In this document: piece by piece, positions 27,506 to 36,930 of the stretch
How the letters are laid out: every line of letters begins with the position of its first letter
How positions within the stretch are numbered: the first letter of the stretch is position 1
DNA from: Agaribacterium haliotis
GTDB taxonomy: Bacteria > Pseudomonadota > Gammaproteobacteria > Pseudomonadales > Cellvibrionaceae
DNA length: 64,000 nt
NCBI RefSeq assembly: GCF_002312815.1
Contig: NZ_NKQJ01000010.1
Span: 62,001 to 126,000 of the forward strand
Direction of reading: 5' to 3'
Translations under genes and position numbers: made by a program
The notes under the pieces: generated by a model
The model's database searches: none
Told to the model about the DNA's origin: nothing
What the model saw: the letters and a program-made list of their open reading frames with translations, nothing else

Positions 27506-27996
27506 AACAAGTAGACAGCTAACTTAAGCAGCGATAGCTGCTGACTGCTCAAAGGCGACAGAACTCTGCTCAGCGTTTAAAGAGAGTGCCTCTCTTGCGC
27601 TTATAAAATGTTTCGCTGTAACCAAATATACCTGAACGCGTTTCATCAATCGACTGATCGTTTTGGCGTCGATCAGCGCCACTTTCAATCTGCCGACCTA
27701 GATTCAGGGGCCTGCATTAGCGCTTAGCTTATTAGCCCCTGGCATATTCGGCGCCTGCATAAAACAGCCTAAAGATATTTACGGGCTACAGAGCATTAAA
27801 AAAACAAATCGCTCAAAATAAACACAAGCTTAACAAAACCTGTGAATACTCCAGTATTCAAGGCCTCGCGGCAAGTGTGTGAACGTCTGCATTAAAACAA
27901 AATAATTTCACAGCACTGTCACACTAACGTCATCTGCCCCTCTCAGAATCGCGTGATTTTTGCATTTAACAAATACGTTAACCGGGGAGAACAATT
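27506..27996. other. Divergent intergenic region with candidate Pho box
   Basis: About 490 bases between psiE and the giant phosphatase gene. The recognised elements are a Pho-box-like pair of 7-mers at 27916-27933 and GGGGAG seven bases before the GTG at 27997. No gene is seen. Confidence 0.6.
27916..27933 (+). promoter_or_regulatory. Candidate Pho box
   Basis: CTGTCAC, 4-base spacer ACTA, then ACGTCAT: a direct 7-mer pair with 11-bp period as in PhoB sites (consensus CTGTCAT-N4-CTGTCAT; 6 and 5 of 7 matches), 64 bp before the start of the phosphatase/nuclease gene. Confidence 0.5.
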
Positions 27997-30900
27997 GTGT
28001 TTAAACGTATAACAAGCATCGCTTTGCTGTCTGCTATGGCAGCGCAGAGTTATGCAGCGAGCGATCTGGTACGCCTGGCGTGGACGGATGATCCGTCGAC
28101 AACAGCTACCATAGGCTGGCGCCAGATATCCGGCAGTGATGCCCGTATTGAATACGGTCGCAGCGCCGATAAAAGCGATTGGACAAATCACGCTGTTGAT
28201 AAAACAACCAGCATGCAACATCCGGATGACGACGTCAGCCTGGATACTGAGCTTGCCATGCTAAAAGGCCTGAGCCCAGACACAGCCTATTATTTTCAAA
28301 TTTGCGATAGCGAAGGCTGCAGCGATACACGCTGGTTTAAAACCGCGCCGGATAGCGCCGAAAAGTTTAGTTTTGTCGCCGGTGGTGATTCGCGCACCAA
28401 CTCTGAGCCGCGCCGCTTAGGCAACCAGCTGGTCGCTAAAATCCGCCCGTTGTTTGTGTTATTTAACGGCGACTTTACCGACGACGGCACACACGACCAG
28501 TGGCAGCGCTGGCTTGAGGATTGGCAGCTAAGTGAGAGCGAAGACGGCCGCATCTTCCCCATCGTCGCCACGCACGGCAACCACGAAAACGACGTTGTCG
28601 ACATGCTCAGCCTCATCTTTGGCATTCCCGAAACGGCTTATTACAAGCTCAGCGTCGGCGGTGACATGATGGAAATCTTCACCTTAAACACCGAAACCGA
28701 ACCGGGTGTCGGTTACGGCGCCTACAGCAAACAAGACGACAGCATCTGGAAAGCGCAAAACGAGCAATTTGCCGAAGACGCCAATGCGTCCGAAGCGACT
28801 TGGTTGATCGGCAACTACCACCGCCCAATGCGCCCGCACACCAGCGGTAAAACCGAGGGCCTCGGCCGCATCGACGCCTGGGCTAAGACCTTTAGCGACG
28901 CGGGTTTTGACTTAATTATCGAATCCGACACCCACCTGTCTAAATACACCTTCCCTGTGGTTTACAGCGATGAAGCCGGCAGCTACGAGAGCTTTAAGCG
29001 CGACGATGCCAATGGCACCATGCTGATCGGTGAAGGCAGTTGGGGCGCGCCGACCCGGCCAACCGACGACGACAAACCCTGGACCATGGACAGCGCCTCG
29101 TTCTGGCAGTTTAAGCTGGTGCACGCCTCCGAAGAACAGCTTGATATTCGCACTGTGCGCTTCGGCTCCGAAGCCGAGCAAGTCGCCGGCCTTATGCTCG
29201 ACACCGACAGCATTAGCGCCCTGAGCGAGGCCGAGCAAGAGGCCAACGCCTTTGCCCTGCCCAAAGGCCTGCCACTGTGGCAGCCGCTTTCGGGTGAAGT
29301 GATCAGCCTGCCTGCCAGCGGTTTTGCCGGTGCCGATATCGACAACCTGCAATTGATCGGCTCAGGTTCAAGCTGGTCCTACCTCGATGACGGCAGCTCG
29401 CCTAAGCTCTGGAACAGCGCGGATTTTGACGCCTCGGCGTGGAAAATCGGCGCCGCGCAACTTGGCTACGGCGACGGCGATGAGAAAACCGTGCTCGCCT
29501 TTGGCGACGATGAAAACAATAAATTCACCACCACCTACTTCCGCCAGAGCTTTGAGCTCGACGATGCCAGCAAAGTTATTAAATTAACCGCGCGCCTGCT
29601 GCGCGACGACGGCGCGGTGCTCTATATCAACGGCCGCGAAGCGCTGCGCTCGAATATGCCAGCTGGCGAAATCAGCAGCGCGAGCTTTGCCGCCAACGGC
29701 ATTGGCGGCGATGCCGAGTCGACGTACTACGAGTACTTTATCCAGCCAGAGCTGCTAAAAGATGGCGAGAACCTCGTCGCGGTTGAAGTTCACCAGGCTG
29801 ACGCTTCGAGCTCCGACCTGAGCTTTGATTTAGACCTGACCGCGGTGGTTTCCAATGTAGACACGCCGGCAGCTGAATCGAGCACCACACTTGAAGCCAA
29901 GCCGCTTTCCATTTCAGAAATTGAACTGAGCTGGAACGACAGCGAAGACTTTAACGAAGTGGCCTACCAGCTCGAGCGCAAGAGCCCCGGTGGCGATTGG
30001 CAGATTCTGACCTGGCGCATCGACGCCAACACAGGCAGCTATATCGACAGCAAGCTCGCTGAAGGCCAGCGCTACAGCTATCGCATTCGCCCGTTTAACG
30101 CCTCGGGTTTTACCACCAGCAGTAACGAAGTTGAAAGTGCAACCCTGGCCAACGCCACGCCACTGGTGTATTTCCAGGACTTCAGCCTGGCTGAATTTGG
30201 CGACTTCACAAGCTTTAGCGCCAGCAGCAACGCCGACTGGGAAGTGCGTGACTACAACGACAACTTTTACGCTTACAACAACGGCTACGGCGCCGACGAA
30301 GCCAGCGACGACTGGTTGATCAGCCCCGCCCTGCCTATCGGCTATTACGACAACGCCTCGCTGCACTTCGACAGCGCCTTTAACTACGGCGGCCCGCTTT
30401 TGGAACTGAAGTACAGCGCTAACTACCGTGGCAGCGGCGATCCAGGCTCAGCCACCTGGATCAGCATCCCCGAGTGTAAAGATGCCAGCGACAAGTTCTG
30501 CTGGAACGAACCGTCGTCGGGCAACTACAGCTTTGAAGCCTCCGAAATCGATTTGTCCGGCATCGACGCCGAACACGTGCACTTTGCTTTCCACTACCTT
30601 TCAAACGGCAGCGCAGGTGGCGACGGCCGTATTTGGCAAGTCGACAACATCGGCCTTCGCGGCATCTACAAAGGCGCCGTTATTGAAGGCAGTGAACTGG
30701 CCAACGGTGTGCCAACTAGCTGGACCAACGCCAGTGTCAAAAGCGACGCCAACTGGGAGGGCGGCAACAAGCTCGACATTGCCGGTGTCTTTATCAACGG
30801 TTTTGGCGCCGACGGCGCAAGTGAAGACTGGCTGATTATGCCCGCCGTCGAGCTCGCTGACGACGACATGGCCAGCCTGAAATTTGACTACTACCAGAAA

Positions 30901-33339
30901 TACAGCGGCCCAGCGCTCAAAATAATGGTTTCCAGTGACTACAAAGACGGCGCCGAACCCGAAAGTGCCAGCTGGAGCGAAATCGACGTGCACATGCCAG
31001 CCCTGCACGATGCCTGGCAAGCGGTCGGCCCTGTCAGCCTCGCGGGCTTGAGCGGCAAGCAGCACCTTGCTTTTGTATACAGCACAACGGGCACCGGGCC
31101 CGGCGACGGCGCCAGCATGGGCCTTGCTAATATCGAAATTTTGCGCAACCTCGACAACGTCGTTCAGGAAACTGAAATTGTTGAAGAGAACTTTGACGCG
31201 CTTGACTCGCTCGGCCAGTTCAGCGCGTTCTCCAAAGCCAGCGATGCCAATTGGGCGGTGGCGACGCTCGCCGACGAACGTGGCGCAGCGGCCAATGGCT
31301 ACAACGCCGACGAGGCCAGCGATGACTGGCTGATCTCACCTGAGCTGCAGATTTTAAACTGGCACAACGGCCTGATTCGCTTTGATATCTACACCAAGTA
31401 CGGCGGCCCGGCACTGGAAGTTAAGATCTCGAATAACTACTCCGGCAAAGGCGACCCGAGCGCGGAAGGCGTTAGCTGGACGACGCTGGACTTTGATATG
31501 TCCGCTGCCAGCGACGACGCCTGGAACAGCTACGAGCTAAGTGTTGCGCCGTTTACCGGCAAAGCCTACATCGCCTTCCACTACACCACGACAGGTACTG
31601 GCAGTGGCGAGGGCCGCATCCTCGGTGTCGACAATTTCCAATACATCAGCAGCTACGGTGAACTCGGCCTCGCGGCGAGCTTCTCTGCCGGCAAGAGCGA
31701 TTACACCACGATTGAACAGGTTAGTTTCAGCGCCAGTGTCAGCGGTGGTGAACAGCCCTACAGCTACAGCTGGGACTTTGGCGATGGCAACAGCTCCAGC
31801 GAGGCCGCCCCGCTGCACAGCTACAACAGCGCCGGCACCTATTCAGTCAAACTGACAGTCAGCGACGCCGCCGGCAAGCAGTTTGAGTTTGAGCGCAAAG
31901 ACCTGATCAAGGTTGTGCAATCTACCGAAGAAGTGGTGCCTGAACAGCTAGGTGATGTGCGTGTTGCAAGCTTTAACGCGTATTTGAACCGCGCAAGCGA
32001 AGGCCAAATCCTGGCCGATGCCCAAAGTGGCGACGACGAGCAAATCAAAAAAGTTGCCGAGATTATTCAGCGCGTGCGCCCGGATGTGCTGCTTATCAAC
32101 GAGTTTGACTACGTCGCCGACGGCTCTGCCGTGCAGGCACTCAAGAGCAACTACTTAGAAGTTGCCCAGCAAGAAGGCCTCGAAGGCATTGTTTATGAGT
32201 ATGTCTACCTAGCGGAGTCAAACACCGGCATCGTCTCGGAATTTGACTTCGACAACAACGGCAAAGCGGGCAGCGGCGGCGGCGATGCCTATGGTTTTGG
32301 TGAATTCCCGGGCCAGTACGCCATGGCCCTGCTGTCGCGCTACCCCATCGTCAGCGACGAGGTACGCAGCTTCCAGCACTTCCTCTGGAAAGATATGCCA
32401 AGCGCTGAGCTGCCCTTTGACCCAGAGACTATGCAAGAGTGGTATAGCGACGAAGAACTGGCCGTATTCCGCCTCTCGTCTAAGAGCCACTGGGATGTGC
32501 CGATTGATGTCAACGGCCAGATCCTACACGTGCTGGCTAGCCACCCGACGCCGCCCGTGTTTGACGGCGACGAAGATCGCAACGGCCTTCGCAACCACGA
32601 CGAAATAGTCTTCTGGCGCGACTATGTCGATCCGAACAGCAGCGACTATATCTACGACGACAAGGGCACTAAAGGTGGTCTCGGTGCCGATAAGCGCTTT
32701 GTTATTATGGGCGACTTAAATGCATCAACAGACGAAGGCGACGCCAGTAAAGACCCGATCGCCAAGCTCTTTGCCAGTGACTACATCAACGGCAGTGTTG
32801 AGCCGACAAGCGCCGGCGGACAAGAAAACTCACCGGACAATGAGTTTGCGCCTATGCACACAGCCGACTGGGCGATGCGCGCCGACTACGTTATTCCATC
32901 GGTCTACGGCATTCAGGTCGAGCAGACAGCGGTTTATTGGCCGGCATCGTCCGACGTCAACTACGACCTGGTAGGCCCCGGTGTACAAAGCTCCGATCAC
33001 CGCTTAGTCTGGCTCGATGCAACACTGAGCGGCACTGACGATGATTCGGATAAAGACGGTGATTCGGGTAATGACGATGACTCCGACAAAGACGGCGATT
33101 CGGGTAATGACGATGACTCCGATAAAGACGGCGATTCGGGCAATGACGATGACTCCGATAAAGACGGCGACTCGGGCAACGATGATGACTCCGATAAAGA
33201 CGGTGACTCTGGCAACGACAGTGATTCAGATAAAGACGACGATGACGACAATGATTGGCTCGGCTCGTTTAACTACACCTTTATTCTGTTTGCAGCCCTG
33301 CTCGGCCTCGGCCGGCGCTTTATTGGTAAACTGAGCTAA
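27997..33339 (+). CDS. Giant secreted metallophosphatase-nuclease with GlyGly-CTERM-like anchor
   Basis: 1780 residues, GTG start with GGGGAG seven bases upstream, signal peptide [20 protein letters not shown]. Order: purple-acid-phosphatase-like FN3 domain (about 22-115); metallophosphatase (about 120-320; [40 protein letters not shown]); beta-sandwich (about 470-620); FN3 (about 630-720); three choice-of-anchor-J-like repeats (about 724-1218; repeated [15 protein letters not shown] type motif); PKD (about 1230-1300, [14 protein letters not shown]); endonuclease/exonuclease/phosphatase domain (about 1320-1675; [35 protein letters not shown]). [13 protein letters not shown] repeat tract (about 1681-1750) precedes a C-terminal [20 protein letters not shown] with basic tail. 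Such a product could take phosphate from DNA or phosphoesters at the cell surface. Confidence 0.9.
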   Translation: MFKRITSIALLSAMAAQSYAASDLVRLAWTDDPSTTATIGWRQISGSDARIEYGRSADKSDWTNHAVDKTTSMQHPDDDVSLDTELAMLKGLSPDTAYYFQICDSEGCSDTRWFKTAPDSAEKFSFVAGGDSRTNSEPRRLGNQLVAKIRPLFVLFNGDFTDDGTHDQWQRWLEDWQLSESEDGRIFPIVATHGNHENDVVDMLSLIFGIPETAYYKLSVGGDMMEIFTLNTETEPGVGYGAYSKQDDSIWKAQNEQFAEDANASEATWLIGNYHRPMRPHTSGKTEGLGRIDAWAKTFSDAGFDLIIESDTHLSKYTFPVVYSDEAGSYESFKRDDANGTMLIGEGSWGAPTRPTDDDKPWTMDSASFWQFKLVHASEEQLDIRTVRFGSEAEQVAGLMLDTDSISALSEAEQEANAFALPKGLPLWQPLSGEVISLPASGFAGADIDNLQLIGSGSSWSYLDDGSSPKLWNSADFDASAWKIGAAQLGYGDGDEKTVLAFGDDENNKFTTTYFRQSFELDDASKVIKLTARLLRDDGAVLYINGREALRSNMPAGEISSASFAANGIGGDAESTYYEYFIQPELLKDGENLVAVEVHQADASSSDLSFDLDLTAVVSNVDTPAAESSTTLEAKPLSISEIELSWNDSEDFNEVAYQLERKSPGGDWQILTWRIDANTGSYIDSKLAEGQRYSYRIRPFNASGFTTSSNEVESATLANATPLVYFQDFSLAEFGDFTSFSASSNADWEVRDYNDNFYAYNNGYGADEASDDWLISPALPIGYYDNASLHFDSAFNYGGPLLELKYSANYRGSGDPGSATWISIPECKDASDKFCWNEPSSGNYSFEASEIDLSGIDAEHVHFAFHYLSNGSAGGDGRIWQVDNIGLRGIYKGAVIEGSELANGVPTSWTNASVKSDANWEGGNKLDIAGVFINGFGADGASEDWLIMPAVELADDDMASLKFDYYQKYSGPALKIMVSSDYKDGAEPESASWSEIDVHMPALHDAWQAVGPVSLAGLSGKQHLAFVYSTTGTGPGDGASMGLANIEILRNLDNVVQETEIVEENFDALDSLGQFSAFSKASDANWAVATLADERGAAANGYNADEASDDWLISPELQILNWHNGLIRFDIYTKYGGPALEVKISNNYSGKGDPSAEGVSWTTLDFDMSAASDDAWNSYELSVAPFTGKAYIAFHYTTTGTGSGEGRILGVDNFQYISSYGELGLAASFSAGKSDYTTIEQVSFSASVSGGEQPYSYSWDFGDGNSSSEAAPLHSYNSAGTYSVKLTVSDAAGKQFEFERKDLIKVVQSTEEVVPEQLGDVRVASFNAYLNRASEGQILADAQSGDDEQIKKVAEIIQRVRPDVLLINEFDYVADGSAVQALKSNYLEVAQQEGLEGIVYEYVYLAESNTGIVSEFDFDNNGKAGSGGGDAYGFGEFPGQYAMALLSRYPIVSDEVRSFQHFLWKDMPSAELPFDPETMQEWYSDEELAVFRLSSKSHWDVPIDVNGQILHVLASHPTPPVFDGDEDRNGLRNHDEIVFWRDYVDPNSSDYIYDDKGTKGGLGADKRFVIMGDLNASTDEGDASKDPIAKLFASDYINGSVEPTSAGGQENSPDNEFAPMHTADWAMRADYVIPSVYGIQVEQTAVYWPASSDVNYDLVGPGVQSSDHRLVWLDATLSGTDDDSDKDGDSGNDDDSDKDGDSGNDDDSDKDGDSGNDDDSDKDGDSGNDDDSDKDGDSGNDSDSDKDDDDDNDWLGSFNYTFILFAALLGLGRRFIGKLS
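33040..33240 (+). repeat. 36-bp tandem repeat coding for [12 protein letters not shown]
   Basis: Five and a half units of 36 bp near the 3' end of the giant gene. Synonymous differences between units (GAT/GAC, GGT/GGC, TCG/TCC) show that the array is not brand new, but copy number could still vary by slippage without frameshift. Confidence 0.9.
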
Positions 33340-33370
33340 AAACGAAACCTGGCGCAACGCGCCTAACGAC

Positions 33371-33590
33371 AAGCCCCGGCTTTGTGTCGCACCACTATTC
33401 ACTTAATCATATAACGAGATGGTAGGAGCGAAGCTGAAGCGGGTTTGATTGGGTCTCTGCCGCAAGGATGCGGCGGCGAAGCCCCCATGGACGGGTTTAC
33501 GGCATCCCAAGAAAGCCCGCATCAGCTTCGTTCCGGCAAGCTTGTACTTAAGTGAACAACGTTGCGGCTTTGTGCCGGGGCTTTTTTATT
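33371..33590 (+). terminator. Terminator of the giant gene, split by an inserted element
   Basis: The arms AAGCCCCGGC (33371-33380) and GCCGGGGCTT (33574-33583), followed by TTTTTT, form a terminator whose loop is filled with 178 extra bases. Removing 33387-33574 leaves a compact perfect hairpin directly before the T run. Confidence 0.75.
33387..33564. mobile_element. MITE/REP-like element with internal inverted repeats
   Basis: 178 bp without coding capacity. It is flanked by the direct repeat CGGCTTTGTG (33377-33386 and 33565-33574). TTCACTTAA occurs near both ends in inverted orientation. Longer internal arms pair GGAGCGAAGCTGAAGCGGGT (33425-33444) with its near reverse complement at 33512-33533 (about 19 of 22 matching). 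A perfect GCCGCA-AGGA-TGCGGC hairpin lies in the middle (33459-33475). It looks like a small non-autonomous element. Confidence 0.7.
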
Positions 33591-33627
33591 TAATTCAACA
33601 GCATTTTTTTGTAAACAGAGACACCCC

Positions 33628-35367
33628 GTGACATCGCCCCGCCCGTTAGCTTTAATTATTTCTTTTATTCACTACAGCTTAATCATTGCGGTACTCGGCG
33701 CTTTGCTGACAGGCCTGCGCATCTTAACCGTGAAAGCACCCATTGGCGCACTGGGCATCTGGACCTATATTATTCCCCAGGGCAGTGTTTATCTCTGGCA
33801 CGGCATCTTTGCAGGCTTGCTCTGCCTGACGTTTTTTGCGTATTTATACATATTACTTGCCTATAAACGCTATCGACTGTTTATCCCAACCAAAGCGGCG
33901 TCAAATGACACCCACGCACCGCAAAATAAATCAGCAAATAGCAACAAAGCACTGGCGTTTATTTTTTTGCAACTGAGTGTTTGGCTTGCACTGGCTTTGT
34001 TAAGCGGTGCCATTATCACAGGTAGCCTACAGTTCTTTTCTGTTTACGCTGGCAACTATGAAAAACTGAACAAGATTCACCAGTTATTTGCCTGGGCCCT
34101 GCTTGGCTTTTTTATTGTGCACGCACTTATTGCCCTAGTGGCTAAAGGCATACCGGCCGTATTTTCAATTTTCACACCCAAGCTTGGCGATCACAAATTA
34201 GTACTGGCAACGACGTCACTCGCTGTGGCCCTGGCACTTAGTTTTATTTATATTTTTATCCCCAAACAGCTACAGCAAGAACTTGTGATTCACGCGTTAA
34301 GCGATAAGCCAGATGGGCTCACAAGCGAGGGGGCAAGCGAATCCATACAGCTCGACGGCGAAGCTTCGGATAGCATCTGGAAACACATCCGCGCCGTACA
34401 TGTGACGACGGTCGGCGGCAGCTCGCTGGAAAATGGCCAGGTGACCGTCAGCGTAAAAGCTGCGCACGATCACAAGCACGCCTATTTTTTATTTCGCTGG
34501 CCAGATGCCAGTCGCAGCTTAAAACACACGCCGCTTATCAAAACCGAAGAAGGCTGGCGCATTATGCAATCGGGCCTGTTAAACGCCGACGAAACCGGCT
34601 TTTATGAAGATAAATTTGCCGTGATGTTATCGCGCTCAGATGAAATAGCCGGCGCAGGCACCTTAAAGCTTGGCCACCGACCACTTAAACATCACCCGCG
34701 ACCAATAGGTCAGCGCGGCCTGCACTACACCGACGATGGCAGCGTAACCGATGTCTGGCAGTGGAAGGCCGTGCGCACCGGCTTTAGTCTTGGCCAGGCC
34801 GACGACAACCACTTTGGCGCAGCGCTGCCATCGGACTCTGAATTTAAACGCTATACCGGCGGTTACCAGCGCGATGACGACTGCGAACACTTGGTTCGCT
34901 GGGAGGCCGGCGACTACCAGCTAAAACCCGAGTGCGGTGGATATATAAGCAACTGGAAACTGCTAAAAGAAGGCATTGTGCAGCCGCGCCGGTTGCCGAA
35001 AAACCTAAACGCCGTCAAACATATTGACAAGCTGGATCTAAGACACAACAGCAGTGACCGGGGCAAGTGGTGGATGGACTGGCAAGACAGCCAGGTCTAC
35101 AGCGCTGACAGCGATACGCTGCCGCTCGGCTCGGTAATTCCGTCGGTGTTATCACTTGGGCCATTTAAACAAGGCCGCGGCGACGTCAGCGCCGCGGCAA
35201 GCTGGCGAGACGGCTACTGGAGCTTAGAAATAAAGCGCAGCCTCAGCAGCAATTCAAAATACGACCTGCCAATTGAAGACGGCATCTTTTTTTGGCTTGC
35301 GGTATTTAATCACAGCCAAACACGCCACAGCTATCACCTACACCCGCTAAAAATAAAAATGAACTAG
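33628..35367 (+). CDS. Membrane cytochrome b-like protein fused to an ethylbenzene-dehydrogenase-type heme-binding domain
   Basis: 579 residues from the GTG at 33628; an in-frame TTG 66 bases earlier is less likely because that segment belongs to the terminator/element region. Residues 1-220 hold four to five transmembrane helices (for example SFIHYSLIIAVLGALLTGLR; LWHGIFAGLLCLTFFAYLYI; KIHQLFAWALLGFFIVHALI) with His residues suited to b-type heme. The C-terminal half (about 240-560) resembles the heme-binding gamma subunit of ethylbenzene/DMSO-type dehydrogenases (LDGEASDSIWKHIRAVHVTT; HAYFLFRWPDASRSLKHTPL; DDGSVTDVWQWKAVRTG). It would move electrons across the membrane to an unidentified partner. 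It ends 7 bases before the rhombosortase start. Confidence 0.8.
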   Translation: MTSPRPLALIISFIHYSLIIAVLGALLTGLRILTVKAPIGALGIWTYIIPQGSVYLWHGIFAGLLCLTFFAYLYILLAYKRYRLFIPTKAASNDTHAPQNKSANSNKALAFIFLQLSVWLALALLSGAIITGSLQFFSVYAGNYEKLNKIHQLFAWALLGFFIVHALIALVAKGIPAVFSIFTPKLGDHKLVLATTSLAVALALSFIYIFIPKQLQQELVIHALSDKPDGLTSEGASESIQLDGEASDSIWKHIRAVHVTTVGGSSLENGQVTVSVKAAHDHKHAYFLFRWPDASRSLKHTPLIKTEEGWRIMQSGLLNADETGFYEDKFAVMLSRSDEIAGAGTLKLGHRPLKHHPRPIGQRGLHYTDDGSVTDVWQWKAVRTGFSLGQADDNHFGAALPSDSEFKRYTGGYQRDDDCEHLVRWEAGDYQLKPECGGYISNWKLLKEGIVQPRRLPKNLNAVKHIDKLDLRHNSSDRGKWWMDWQDSQVYSADSDTLPLGSVIPSVLSLGPFKQGRGDVSAAASWRDGYWSLEIKRSLSSNSKYDLPIEDGIFFWLAVFNHSQTRHSYHLHPLKIKMN

Positions 35368-35373
35368 GCCGCC

Positions 35374-36021
35374 GTGTTTCACTTAAATATAAGAGCGAAA
35401 AAAAACGGCGATAGCGCATTAAGCACTGCGGCCCAACTGAAACTAAACAAGCGGGATATTGCGCTAAGTGCAGGCTTATTTTTATTGCTACTGCTTATTG
35501 CACTTGTCGATGTAAAAGATCAGCTTGAACTAAGCATAAGCGCCATTAAAGCCGGCGAGCTTTGGCGGCTTTTCAGCGCCCATTTTGTTCACGCAAACTG
35601 GCAGCATTTGTTGATTAATATCGCCTCGCTGATCGCATTTTTTTGCCTGTTTCCCGAGCAACTCAAATATAAAAGGCTGAGCCTTGGCATTGTTGTCAAT
35701 GCCTTGTTACTTAGCCTGGGCTTATTATTTGTATTGCCAGCCAATACCGCCTACCTTGGGTTTTCCGGCCTGCTCTACGCGCTGCTGGCAAGCGCAGCAA
35801 TGTTAAACTTACGCCGCAACACATTTGCCCCGTGGGTACTGCTATTTTTATTGCTAAAAATAACCTGGGAACAAATTTTTGGCGCAACAAGCTCAAAAGC
35901 CCTGCTGCAAAACGGAACAAGCGCCATCCACGCCCACCTTTTGGGCGCCCTTAGCGGATTAGCCAGTGCCTTGGTTTATTTGGCTAAACAGAAATTTATT
36001 TCGGGTGTGAAAGATAGATAG
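35374..36021 (+). CDS. rrtA: Rhombosortase (rhomboid-family GlyGly-CTERM processing protease)
   Basis: 215-residue intramembrane serine protease with about six transmembrane helices. Motifs: RLFSAHFVHANWQHLLIN (residues 65-82), catalytic Ser131 in YLGFSGLLYA and His188 in AIHAHLLGALSG. This size and pattern fit the rhombosortase branch, which in known cases cleaves GlyGly-CTERM tails and allows surface attachment of the substrate. A likely substrate, the 1780-residue phosphatase/nuclease with a hydrophobic, Arg/Lys-ended C terminus, is encoded about 2 kb upstream on the same strand. The GTG start lies 7 bases after the cytochrome gene, so both are probably one transcript. Confidence 0.85.
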   Translation: MFHLNIRAKKNGDSALSTAAQLKLNKRDIALSAGLFLLLLLIALVDVKDQLELSISAIKAGELWRLFSAHFVHANWQHLLINIASLIAFFCLFPEQLKYKRLSLGIVVNALLLSLGLLFVLPANTAYLGFSGLLYALLASAAMLNLRRNTFAPWVLLFLLLKITWEQIFGATSSKALLQNGTSAIHAHLLGALSGLASALVYLAKQKFISGVKDR

Positions 36022-36179
36022 GCTTGGCAAAGTTTCTACCACTACGACTCCATCGCCACCTCTTGCAAAGTGGCCAAATTATTCAACCACAACACATCTT
36101 GGTTTGCTGTGAAGAACGAGCTTGTTAGCTATGTGGCAAGCGGAGGAAGAACATCGATCTCCCCCGTAAACAAGCGCCC

Positions 36180-36476
36180 TTAATCCGCTGTCGGCCACTG
36201 CAGGGCTTCGTGTAGAACACGTAATATTTCAATGCAGCTCGCCGTCACATGCTCTCGATAGATCACGATAAACGGTAAACCGTAGATCACCAGTTCTCGT
36301 GTGTTTTTAACACGCCCTTGGCGTCCGGCACGCGGGTGTTCGGCTAGGATGAGGTGTGTGCTATCGATGATGTTCATCACTACATCGATAGCAACGGTGG
36401 GGCTATTATTTTCGGTGATATGGGCTTCGATCTTTTCCAGGTCGATGTCGGCAAGCTCAGTCCATTTGAGCTGCAC
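36180..36476 (-). CDS. ParE/RelE-type toxin
   Basis: 98 residues from the GTG at 36476, which has GGGAGG six bases upstream and gives the usual N terminus VQLKWTELADIDLEKIEAHI (W-T-x-x-A-x-x-D-L-x-x-I). Further family features: ILAEHPRAGRQGRVKNTREL and YGLPFIVIYREH, then the C-terminal IEILRVLHEALQWP (the RVLHxxxxWP end of ParE-type toxins). It overlaps the antitoxin gene by 20 bases. Whether it acts on gyrase (ParE) or as a ribosome-dependent RNase (RelE) cannot be told; the sequence fits the ParE/RelE superfamily as a whole, closer to ParE. Confidence 0.9.
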   Translation of the reverse strand: MQLKWTELADIDLEKIEAHITENNSPTVAIDVVMNIIDSTHLILAEHPRAGRQGRVKNTRELVIYGLPFIVIYREHVTASCIEILRVLHEALQWPTAD

Positions 36477-36705
36477 GCTTGGCCTCCCACTTGGCCTTGA
36501 TGTCTGCATGGTCGATCAAGCGACCTTCGTCAGCAGCTTTCACGCCCTTCTCCACTTCGTGGATAAACCATTCTTCACGAGCCACATATTGCTTGATGGC
36601 TTCCGCCATCAGCCATGCGCGGGGTCTGTCCATCGCTTCGGCCATCTGGCCAACACGAGTTAACGTTTCGTCATCCAGTCTCACTGAGGTAGCTTTTAAT
36701 GGCAT
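36457..36705 (-). CDS. CopG/ribbon-helix-helix antitoxin (ParD-like)
   Basis: 82 residues. The N terminus TSVRLDDETLTRVGQMAEAM followed by DRPRAWLMAEAIKQYVARE is a ribbon-helix-helix DNA-binding domain; the acidic/helical C terminus (KGVKAADEGRLIDHADIKAK) is the usual toxin-binding part. GGAG lies seven bases before the ATG. A perfect 7-bp inverted repeat upstream (36717-36735) overlaps the predicted transcription start and is the likely operator for autorepression. It is translated first and coupled to the overlapping toxin gene. Confidence 0.92.
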   Translation of the reverse strand: MPLKATSVRLDDETLTRVGQMAEAMDRPRAWLMAEAIKQYVAREEWFIHEVEKGVKAADEGRLIDHADIKAKWEAKRAAQMD

Positions 36706-36716
36706 AGCGATTCTCC

Positions 36717-36742
36717 GAGGTTCTCATGGAACCTCAACTATA
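36717..36742 (-). promoter_or_regulatory. Promoter and operator of the toxin-antitoxin pair
   Basis: Inverted repeat GAGGTTC-TCATG-GAACCTC (36717-36735, plus-strand reading) next to a minus-strand -10 element TATAGT (36737-36742). The palindrome covers the expected transcription start, 12 bases before the antitoxin ATG. Confidence 0.65.
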
Positions 36743-36930
36743 GTCGATTTAGCCTTCACTGTCTTGCTACTCTTCAGCGGCTAAGGTGACGAGCAAGGCC
36801 TCTTCGGTCGCCTCCAACGCTTCCTCAGCCCTTATGCGCTCTGACCTAGCGGTGCGTGTGGCGGTGTGAGTTTTTTAATTTATAGATAAGCACATGGGTC
36901 TAAAGCTTTGTCATGAGAGTTCCGGGAACT

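Noticed and set aside
33040-33240. Possible CRISPR array because of regular repeats
   Set aside because: The 36-bp units are directly adjacent without spacers and encode an in-frame Asp-rich protein repeat.
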